This document shows positions 35,305 to 40,781 of a DNA stretch of 40,781 bases, in pieces. Within the stretch, counting starts at the first letter, position 1; every line of letters starts with the position of its first letter. Where the stretch lies: contig CBFHHV010000010.1 of the NCBI GenBank assembly GCA_965655775.1, positions 1-40,781 on the forward strand. The letters run 5' to 3'. The notes beneath the pieces are model-generated. The model saw only the letters and a program-made list of their open reading frames with translations, was not told the origin of the DNA and ran no database searches. The translations under genes and the position numbers were made by a program. The DNA comes from Marisimplicoccus sp965655775. GTDB taxonomy: Bacteria; Bacteroidota; Bacteroidia; Flavobacteriales; Flavobacteriaceae.

Positions 35305-35462
35305 TGGAGTTTCAACAATACCTCGGATTTTTAGCCTTTTTAGCAATATTTACATTGGGTTTTTGGCTTATGATTTTCTTAGCACTAGTAGCACCATATT
35401 GGGCTTCATCTTATGTGTTCCAAAGAATAAAAGAGTTTATAACAAAAAAGCTTAAATCTTAA
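35304..35462 (+). CDS. Small single-pass membrane protein of unknown function (52 residues)
   Basis: I do not recognise a family. The frame encodes 52 residues: a short polar start (MEFQQY), one long hydrophobic segment (about 8-32), then PYWASSYVFQ and a basic C-terminal tail RIKEFITKKLKS. This follows the positive-inside rule for an N-out or hairpin-free single-pass protein with its tail in the cytoplasm. Support for it being real: a consensus promoter 12 bases before its expected transcript start, the good composition, and a stop that exactly meets that of the convergent outer-membrane gene (shared TTAA at 35459-35462), filling the gap completely. Confidence 0.65.
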   Translation: MEFQQYLGFLAFLAIFTLGFWLMIFLALVAPYWASSYVFQRIKEFITKKLKS

Positions 35463-37960
35463 TTATTAAATATAGGTTCATCGCCTCCTACTTGATCAGA
35501 GTCTCCTCGATCTCTTCTGATATCTTTTCTCCTTTGCTTATATTTATTATCATTGAAACTGTAACTAAAAGTTAGAACATAAGTGGGTTCTCTCCATCTA
35601 CCTTCACCTTTTCTGTAAAAAGAATCTTGAAATGCTTCATATCTCCATTGACTTGTGTTGAACAAATCACTGAACTTGAGCGATAGCGTTCCTTTTTTAT
35701 CTAGTATAGATTTTTGTATAGCTCCAGTAACAAATCCGAAAGCTTTTCTTTTTGAAAAAGCATTTTCACTTGGCCCCCGAACAAAGCCAAAAAACTGAAG
35801 ACTATATTCCTTTGGTAATCTGACAAACCCATTAAATCTAGTACTCCAATTAGTGTCATTAGAATCAAAATTCTGATATTCATATTGACCTCTTATTGAG
35901 CTAGAATTAATTGTAAAACTTGCATTCAGTCTAACACTTCTTGAAGGTGTATATGTCAAACTCAATTCAGATCCAATACGTTTATTAGTAGATAAATTTA
36001 TTGGATATGATTCTAAAACAGGAACCTGAAGTAGAGGAGCATTTGGATTGCTTCCAATAATAAGGTCAACTATTTCTCCTGTTTCCTCAGTTATTCTCTC
36101 AATATTTCCATCGGATTGTCTATAAAAAATTGAGGTGTTAAGAGTAAATTTTTTAAATCTCTTTAGGTAGTCAACTTCAAGAGCGGTTGTAAATGTCGGG
36201 TCTAAGAAGGGGTTACCTCTTCTAAAACTTGTGACTGAATTTCTTCTTGGAAAGGGATTAATATTCCATCCTCTAGGTCTTCTTACTCTCTTGCTATATC
36301 CAAATGTTAAAGATTCCTGATTTGAAAATTCATAAGCAAGATTTAAAGTTGGAAAAAGATCAGAATATTTTTTAATTTCGAATTGATTAGTTGTTCTTTG
36401 GTCTATCTCATGACGCGAATTCTCATATCTTAATCCAAATAAAGCTGATAATTTATCAAACTTTTTACCAAATTGAGTGTAAACAGAGTTAACAGACTCT
36501 TTATATTTAAATACGTTTGATAGTCCAGGATCTGAGATAAAACTATTACCAGTTAGAAAAGAAACATCATAATCAGTTTCTCTTTCTAAAAAATTACCTC
36601 TATACCCAAATTCAAATTCAGTCTCTTTATCTATTGGATATATAAAATCAATTTGACCTAATAATCTTTTTTGAAAATCAATATTTGATACTTTCTCAAA
36701 AATTGATTCCGATATTATAGGGAAAGTTGCAAAATCTTCGATATCTTCTAATCCATCATCTTCACTCTCCTCATAAGAAATTCTTGCACTAAGTGTTTGT
36801 CCATCTCTATCATAATCTTTATAAAAGTCCAGAGCGTATTCAAAAGATTCATCCATCTCAGTTTCATCTCTAAGTCTATTATTTGTTGAGGATATTGACC
36901 CTCTAGATATATCGTTTACTATATTAGTAAGAAAGCTTGAATCATCTCCTTTTTTGTAAAAACCACTTATGGTTAAGGAAGTGTTATCATCAAAGTAATA
37001 TTCACTTCCTAAATTGAAAAAAATGTTTTTATTATTATAGTCCGAATCATTTGTTTCATCAATTGTTAAATCCTGTCTTGTATAATTAGTTTCTGAAAAA
37101 AAAGTACCTGAATTTTCAGAGTTACTAAGGTTTACGGTTCCAAATAAATTTACTTTCTCATTTCTTACATTTAAAGTACCGTTTATACCTTCATTTTTTG
37201 GTATACCAAGATTAATATTAAAGTTTCCATTAAAGCCTAAAAGATTTTGTTTTTTTAGAATTATGTTTAGAATACCAGCAGTTCCTTCAGCTGAGTATCT
37301 TGCAGAAGGTGATGTCACTACCTCAACTTTTTCAATTGATTCAGAAGGTAATGATCTTAAGCCTTGAGGTCCAGATAATCCAACTAAGCCAGATGGCTTT
37401 CCATTAATCAAAATTCTTACATTACTATTTCCTCTAAGAGAGATATTTCCATCAAAATCTACATCAATTGAAGGTATATTAGCAAGAACATCAGAAACAT
37501 TACCACCCTTGACAGTTATATCTTGTCCAACGTTATATATTTTTTTATCAAGTCTAATCTCAACCTGAGTTCTTTCAGCTCTCACTTCAACTTCGTCAAG
37601 TACTGAGACATCAAGATCAAGGGAAATATCTCCAATATCAGTATTTCCTCTTACCATAAGATTCGGGTTAGAGTATGAAATAAAGGAAATATAATCTATT
37701 GTAAGGTCATACATTCCTGGATTAACATCGATTGAGAACTTTCCGTTTTCGTCAGTTATACCTCCAAATACTTTATCTGGATTATTTTTTGCTTTTAATG
37801 ATATAGTAGCATACTCAAGTGGCTCTAAAGTCTCAGAGTCAATGACTAATCCTGAAACTTTAAAATTTATATTAGCATATCCTTGAAAATTCCTACCACT
37901 ATTCTGTTGAGAGAATAAAGAAAATGATGTAAATACTAGGAATAAGTAGATTTTTTTCAT
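35459..37960 (-). CDS. TonB-dependent-receptor-like outer-membrane beta-barrel protein with CarboxypepD regulatory domain
   Basis: Outer-membrane protein of 833 residues. Order: signal peptide (about 1-18, ending SLFSQ), a carboxypeptidase-regulatory-like beta-sandwich (about 30-115, VSGLVIDSETLEPLEYATIS), a TonB plug-like domain (about 120-240, with NVSDVLANIPSIDVDFDG, ILINGKPSGL and AEGTAGILNIILKK), then a large beta-barrel of the OMP_b-brl_3 type rich in alternating aromatic/polar strands. The end is an Arg/Lys/Asp-rich tail after the last strand FSYSF. No SusD partner is adjacent, so glycan uptake is not indicated; the ligand is unknown. A TATATTTG box lies at 37980-37987, just upstream. 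Confidence 0.88.
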   Translation of the reverse strand: MKKIYLFLVFTSFSLFSQQNSGRNFQGYANINFKVSGLVIDSETLEPLEYATISLKAKNNPDKVFGGITDENGKFSIDVNPGMYDLTIDYISFISYSNPNLMVRGNTDIGDISLDLDVSVLDEVEVRAERTQVEIRLDKKIYNVGQDITVKGGNVSDVLANIPSIDVDFDGNISLRGNSNVRILINGKPSGLVGLSGPQGLRSLPSESIEKVEVVTSPSARYSAEGTAGILNIILKKQNLLGFNGNFNINLGIPKNEGINGTLNVRNEKVNLFGTVNLSNSENSGTFFSETNYTRQDLTIDETNDSDYNNKNIFFNLGSEYYFDDNTSLTISGFYKKGDDSSFLTNIVNDISRGSISSTNNRLRDETEMDESFEYALDFYKDYDRDGQTLSARISYEESEDDGLEDIEDFATFPIISESIFEKVSNIDFQKRLLGQIDFIYPIDKETEFEFGYRGNFLERETDYDVSFLTGNSFISDPGLSNVFKYKESVNSVYTQFGKKFDKLSALFGLRYENSRHEIDQRTTNQFEIKKYSDLFPTLNLAYEFSNQESLTFGYSKRVRRPRGWNINPFPRRNSVTSFRRGNPFLDPTFTTALEVDYLKRFKKFTLNTSIFYRQSDGNIERITEETGEIVDLIIGSNPNAPLLQVPVLESYPINLSTNKRIGSELSLTYTPSRSVRLNASFTINSSSIRGQYEYQNFDSNDTNWSTRFNGFVRLPKEYSLQFFGFVRGPSENAFSKRKAFGFVTGAIQKSILDKKGTLSLKFSDLFNTSQWRYEAFQDSFYRKGEGRWREPTYVLTFSYSFNDNKYKQRRKDIRRDRGDSDQVGGDEPIFNN

Positions 37961-37979
37961 TTTGTGATATTTGGCCGCG

Positions 37980-37987
37980 CAAATATA
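37980..37987 (-). promoter_or_regulatory. Candidate -7 box (TATATTTG) for the outer-membrane barrel gene
   Basis: Exact TAnnTTTG match about 20 bases before the ATG at 37960. A TTG lies 24 bases further upstream (38012-38014), slightly beyond the usual -33 spacing. Confidence 0.35.
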
Positions 37988-38031
37988 TTTTTAATTATTT
38001 AGACTAAAACACAAGGATTTGTTAAAAGAGA

Positions 38032-38436
38032 TTAATCATTTTTCTTTGACCTCTTTCTTCTTTTCTTGATTAATGATTTCTGAGTTCCACTTAGAGAATT
38101 GTAAAACTTTTTTCTAATTGAATCAATTCTTATACGATACTTTTCAATAAGTTCTTTTTGATCTGAAGAAAACGATGCAATAATTTTATTTCTTTTTTCA
38201 CTATTTGTTAGTGTACTATCAGCAATCATGTCTTTTTGTTCTATCGAAAAAGTTTTTCTTATAGCATCTCTTTGTTTGTTGAGATACTTTCTCTCCTTCT
38301 CAATTAATTCTTTCTGATAACTTGATAAAGTCTCAATTAACTCTTGGGAGTATTTTCTTTCTTCTTGACTATAAGATAAGTTAATAGTCAAAATTGTTAC
38401 TAAAAAAATTAATATGATCTTATTTAAACTTTTCAT
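38032..38436 (-). CDS. Exported protein of four 26-residue repeats, Spy/CpxP-like, in an ECF sigma operon
   Basis: I start at the ATG at 38436, which gives a clean signal peptide (MKSLNKIILIFLVTILTINLSYSQ, read as two parts, cleavage near 23) and 134 residues; the longer frame from 38490 puts a second odd segment before it. The mature protein is highly charged and helical. The motif [LF]SxxQKx[LM]I occurs at residues 37, 63, 89 and 115, an exact 26-residue period. It resembles the LTxxQ motif of periplasmic Spy/CpxP chaperones and metal-sensing relatives. It follows an ECF sigma factor and its membrane partner, which suggests a periplasmic sensor or chaperone role. Ends in a Lys/Arg-rich tail. 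Function is inferred. Confidence 0.75.
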   Translation of the reverse strand: MKSLNKIILIFLVTILTINLSYSQEERKYSQELIETLSSYQKELIEKERKYLNKQRDAIRKTFSIEQKDMIADSTLTNSEKRNKIIASFSSDQKELIEKYRIRIDSIRKKFYNSLSGTQKSLIKKRRKRSKKND

Positions 38437-38467
38437 ATTTACTTTGAAACAAGAATTTCTAAATAGT

Positions 38468-38797
38468 TTAATTACCAAAATAAATTTCATTTAAAACTAT
38501 AGATTCTGAATAAAACTCAATTATATATTCATCAGTAATTTCTTCACCCGAAATTATAGTAGATATTATTGGTGAATTTGAATCAAATTCTGTTAAATTT
38601 TCATTATTTAATTGAAAATTATAATAAATCAATGTTCCAATAAATAGAGCAGCTATTGATAGATAATAATAGCTATAGTTATAATTTTTAGTCGACTGTT
38701 TATCTTTAAGATTAATTTTATCTAAAATTTCTTCTCTAGATTTTTTAAAATAACCTTTAGGAACTCTAAGTCCTAAATTTTTATAGTGATAATTCAT
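38468..38797 (-). CDS. Putative anti-sigma-like single-pass membrane protein
   Basis: 109 residues: a cytoplasmic N-terminal part with LRVPKGYFKKSREEILDKI (about 10-28), one membrane helix (about 41-60) and a short acidic periplasmic tail. The 'VPxGYF' pattern recurs in small proteins encoded right after ECF sigma factors in Bacteroidetes. No zinc-binding HxxxCxxC motif is present, so it is not a ZAS-type anti-sigma factor. It overlaps the sigma gene by 17 bases, implying coupled synthesis as expected for a sigma-binding partner. The anti-sigma role is inferred from position and topology only. Confidence 0.65.
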   Translation of the reverse strand: MNYHYKNLGLRVPKGYFKKSREEILDKINLKDKQSTKNYNYSYYYLSIAALFIGTLIYYNFQLNNENLTEFDSNSPIISTIISGEEITDEYIIEFYSESIVLNEIYFGN

Positions 38798-39326
38798 TTA
38801 TTTCTTTTTTAATTTTTTTTTCAACAAGATAGTAAGTGGATTTTATTGTATTTATGTTTATACCAGTAATGTCAGAAATTTCTTTAAATTTTAATTCATC
38901 AAAGTATTTCATGTTAAAGATATTTTTCTGATTTACAGTCAATTCAGATAATATAGCATGAAATTTTATTGATAATTTATTGGCATCAAAATATGAATCA
39001 GCATGTAGTTTTTTTGAATAGTCACTATCACTTATATCTAATTCAGCTCTTAGTAGTTTTGATTCTTTTGATAAAAAACGAAGACATTCATTATATGCTA
39101 TTCTATACATCCATGTTGAAATAGCACTATTTCCTTTAAAGTTATCAATCCCCTTAAATATTCTAATGTATGTTTCTTGAAGAACATCATTAGCTGTGTC
39201 ATGTGATAAAACCATCTTCCTAATCACCCAGTATAATTTTTCTTGGTATAAATCTACTAGAAGTTTAAAGCCCTCACTTTTTGAACTAGGATTCTTTAGT
39301 AATTTAAGTAAAGTACCTTCTTTCAA
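38781..39326 (-). CDS. ECF-type RNA polymerase sigma-70 family factor
   Basis: Alternative sigma factor of 181 residues. Region 2 spans about 18-90 (LVDLYQEKLYWVIRKMVLSHDTANDVLQETYIRIFK, then NFKGNSAISTWMYRIAYNECLRFL), and region 4 spans about 125-178 (ILSELTVNQKNIFNMKYFDELKFKEISDITGI). Region 3 is absent, as in ECF factors. The start is a TTG at 39326; stop codons lie just upstream in frame and the next Met is inside region 2. It is the first gene of a sigma/membrane partner/exported repeat protein set. The target promoter is unknown, but such sets are usually self-regulated. Confidence 0.92.
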   Translation of the reverse strand: MKEGTLLKLLKNPSSKSEGFKLLVDLYQEKLYWVIRKMVLSHDTANDVLQETYIRIFKGIDNFKGNSAISTWMYRIAYNECLRFLSKESKLLRAELDISDSDYSKKLHADSYFDANKLSIKFHAILSELTVNQKNIFNMKYFDELKFKEISDITGININTIKSTYYLVEKKIKKEINELSL

Positions 39327-39384
39327 CTTATATTTTTCTTATTAGACCTAAAAAAAATAGAATAGTTGAAGTAGGATATGGGGG

Positions 39385-39729
39385 TTATTTTAAAGCCTTA
39401 ACTATAGCTTCAAATGCATTAGGATTATTCATTGCTAAGTCGGCTAACACTTTTCTATTAAGAGAAATATTATTAGACTTAAGTTTATGAATAAACTCAT
39501 TATATGAAAGGCCATGTTGATGTGCAGCAGCATTAATTCTCATTACCCACAAAGATCTAAAGTTTCGTTTCTTTGTCTTTCTATCTCTGTATGCATATAC
39601 AAGAGCTTTTTCAACAGCATTTTTAGCTACTGTCCAAACATTCTTCCTTCTTCCGAAGTATCCTTTCGCTTGTTTTAAAATTTTCTTTCTTCTTGCTCTA
39701 GAGGCAACTGAATTTACTGATCTTGGCAT
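39385..39729 (-). CDS. rplT: 50S ribosomal protein L20
   Basis: rRNA-binding protein required for early 50S assembly; in several bacteria it also represses its own operon. The 114 residues are complete and typical: PRSVNSVASRARRKKILKQA, KGYFGRRKNVWTVAKNAVEKALVYAYRDRK (about 22-52, read in parts) and LWVMRINAAAHQHGLSYNEF (about 65-84). It is the last gene of the conserved thrS-infC-rpmI-rplT order, 10 bases after rpmI. The 58 bases before the next gene show no intrinsic terminator. Confidence 0.98.
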   Translation of the reverse strand: MPRSVNSVASRARRKKILKQAKGYFGRRKNVWTVAKNAVEKALVYAYRDRKTKKRNFRSLWVMRINAAAHQHGLSYNEFIHKLKSNNISLNRKVLADLAMNNPNAFEAIVKALK

Positions 39730-39739
39730 TACTTTAAAT

Positions 39740-39937
39740 TTATTTTAATCTTAACTGTCTTTTAATACTATTCTCATCACTTTCATGAACAAGCCCAAAG
39801 TGAGTTAACCTTAGTTTTCTTTTTTTTGACTTTTTAGTCAAAATATGATTTTTAAATGCGTGTTTTCTTTTGATTTTACCTGAACCAGTAACTTTAAATC
39901 TTTTTTTAGCACTGGATTTTGTTTTCATTTTTGGCAT
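39740..39937 (-). CDS. rpmI: 50S ribosomal protein L35
   Basis: Small, basic large-subunit protein. All 65 residues fit the family: MPKMKTKSSAKKRFKVTGSG at the start, then KIKRKHAFKNHILTKKSKKRKRLRL-like basic stretch and a normal end. It lies between infC and rplT with short spacers (11 and 10 bases), as in nearly all bacteria. Confidence 0.97.
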   Translation of the reverse strand: MPKMKTKSSAKKRFKVTGSGKIKRKHAFKNHILTKKSKKRKLRLTHFGLVHESDENSIKRQLRLK

Positions 39938-39948
39938 AGTTCCCTAAT

Positions 39949-40506
39949 TTAATTCTTTTTTGGTATTATGAACATTATCATCCTTTTTCCTTCTAACTGC
40001 GGCATTTGTTCAACCTTTCCAATATCTTCTAGGTCTTGTGCTAATCTTAACAGCAGTATTTGACCTTGTTCTTTAAATATAATTGATCTTCCTTTAAAAA
40101 AAACGAAAGCTTTTAATTTTGCACCTTCATTTAAAAATTTCTCTGCATGTTTTTTCTTGAACTGATAATCATGTTCATCTGTTTGAGGTCCAAATCTTAT
40201 TTCTTTGACAACAATTTTAGTTGCTTTCGATTTTAGAGCTTTGTCTCTCTTTTTCTGCTCATACAAGAATTTTTTATATTCTAATATTTTACATACAGGT
40301 GGAGATGCTTTTGGAGAAATTTCAACTAAATCTAATTCCAAATTTCTAGCTATTCTTAAAGCCTCATTTGTAGAATATACTCCAACATCTACATTATCAC
40401 CAACTAGCCTAACCTCATGAGCAGTTACCTTAGTATTGATTTTATGAGGATCTTCTTTTATTTCTCTTCTGAATCTCCTATTCGATCTTCTTTTTCTTAT
40501 TGCTAT
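39949..40506 (-). CDS. infC: Translation initiation factor IF-3, non-canonical start codon
   Basis: Binds the 30S subunit, blocks 70S association and checks start-codon/initiator pairing. Read from the ATA at 40506 it is 185 residues: basic N-tail (AIRKRRSNRRFRRE), N-domain (NTKVTAHEVRLVGDNVDVGVYSTNEALRIA, read in parts), LDLVEISPKASPPVCKILEYKKF (about 60-80) and the C-domain (VKEIRFGPQTDEHDYQFKKKHAEKFL; KAFVFFKGRSIIF; LEGKRMIMFIIPKKN). Between the upstream in-frame TAA (40522-40524) and residue ~56 there is no ATG, GTG or TTG; the first is a TTG at 40341, inside the N-domain. ATA immediately before the conserved AIR fits the known use of rare start codons for IF-3 self-regulation. It lies 11 bases after the thrS stop. 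Confidence 0.9.
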   Translation of the reverse strand: MAIRKRRSNRRFRREIKEDPHKINTKVTAHEVRLVGDNVDVGVYSTNEALRIARNLELDLVEISPKASPPVCKILEYKKFLYEQKKRDKALKSKATKIVVKEIRFGPQTDEHDYQFKKKHAEKFLNEGAKLKAFVFFKGRSIIFKEQGQILLLRLAQDLEDIGKVEQMPQLEGKRMIMFIIPKKN

Positions 40507-40517
40507 AACAACTATTT

Positions 40518-40781
40518 TTAATTAATATTAAACTTTGGGATAGACTTAGAAACTTCTTTCTTAACAATATCCACAAATTCTTCAATTTTCATTTCACCCA
40601 GATCATCACCATGATGTCTCCTGATTGAAACTGAATTATTTTTAACTTCATTTTCACCTACAACAATCATAAATGGAATCTTCTTCATCTCAGATTCTCT
40701 AATTTTCTTTCCAACAGTCTCATTTCTATCATCCAAGTGCGCGCGAATTTCGTGATTTTCTAAGATATTTAAAACTTTTTG
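40518..40781 (-). CDS. thrS: Threonine-tRNA ligase, C-terminal fragment (5' end outside window)
   Basis: Only the last 87 codons are present and the frame is open at the window edge. They encode the end of the class II anticodon-binding domain: the LDDRNETVGKKIRESEMKKI and IPFMIVVGENEVKNNSVSIRRH segments match ThrRS, and the protein ends VSKSIPKFNIN. The position before infC-rpmI-rplT is the standard gene order. Catalytic and editing domains lie outside the window. Confidence 0.95.
   Translation of the reverse strand, partial: QKVLNILENHEIRAHLDDRNETVGKKIRESEMKKIPFMIVVGENEVKNNSVSIRRHHGDDLGEMKIEEFVDIVKKEVSKSIPKFNIN

Noticed and set aside
38437..38490. Longer N-terminus for the exported repeat protein
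   Set aside because: The Met at 38436 begins a clean signal peptide; the extra 18 residues would bury it.
39327..39384. Possible terminator between rplT and the sigma factor gene
   Set aside because: No stem of useful length before a T-run; only homopolymer stretches are seen.
1..40781. Search for CRISPR arrays, tRNA/rRNA genes, insertion sequences, integrases, toxin-antitoxin or defence genes
   Set aside because: No direct-repeat arrays, cloverleaf-like or rRNA-like sequence, transposase motifs or defence-type domains were noticed; the region is core chromosome.

Overview
The window is compact, strongly AT-rich bacterial chromosome that looks like a marine member of the Flavobacteriia (Bacteroidetes). 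Supporting this are the family types present (class II long KARI, CarboxypepD-regulatory/TonB-like outer-membrane barrel, a 'LIKSLTKSEKR'-type helical protein, an ECF sigma factor with a 'VPxGYF' partner), promoter-like TAnnTTTG boxes of the Bacteroidetes sigma type, and the near absence of Shine-Dalgarno sequences. Genes are packed edge to edge. The longest gene-free stretch is about 180 bases (11355-11546), and I see no rRNA, tRNA, CRISPR, insertion sequence or prophage.

Layout. 1-4820 (minus): ftsK, a LolA-like carrier, an LptF/LptG permease and the start of ribB, all overlapping or abutting. 4862-6310 (minus): an NhaC antiporter. 6405-9255 (plus): a short tilS and dsbD. 9257-11354 (minus): a nitroreductase and an aldehyde dehydrogenase. 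11547-19770 (plus): ilvD-ilvB-ilvN-ilvC-ilvA followed by a GapN-type dehydrogenase. 19767-25493 (minus, facing it): leuA-leuC-leuD-(leuA/cimA paralogue)-leuB. Together these two operons hold almost the whole branched-chain amino acid pathway. 25620-28657: a conserved helical protein of unknown role (plus), then panB and an RluA-type pseudouridine synthase (minus). PanB uses ketoisovalerate, a product of the ilv pathway. 28767-33410 (plus): dnaK, a MenI-like thioesterase, a PAS-MenA fusion and a CPBP membrane protease. 33396-35253 (minus): fumC and a GNAT acetyltransferase. 35304-35462 (plus): a 52-residue single-pass membrane protein with a consensus promoter. 35459-37960 (minus): an outer-membrane beta-barrel protein. 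38032-39326 (minus): an ECF sigma factor, a membrane partner and a periplasmic four-repeat protein. 39385-40781 (minus): thrS (3' end), infC, rpmI, rplT.

Most of the window is housekeeping. I did not find a clear, wholly new defence or mobile system. The items most worth a second look are the PAS-UbiA (MenA) fusion beside a menI-like gene, the exported protein made of four exact 26-residue [LF]SxxQKx[LM]I repeats in an ECF sigma operon, the infC gene with no AUG/GUG/UUG codon at its conserved N-terminus, the small membrane protein under a textbook promoter, an I/L/V-rich leader reading frame before ilvD, and a perfect palindrome between panB and dnaK. All five convergent gene junctions abut or overlap, leaving no room for a terminator between them.
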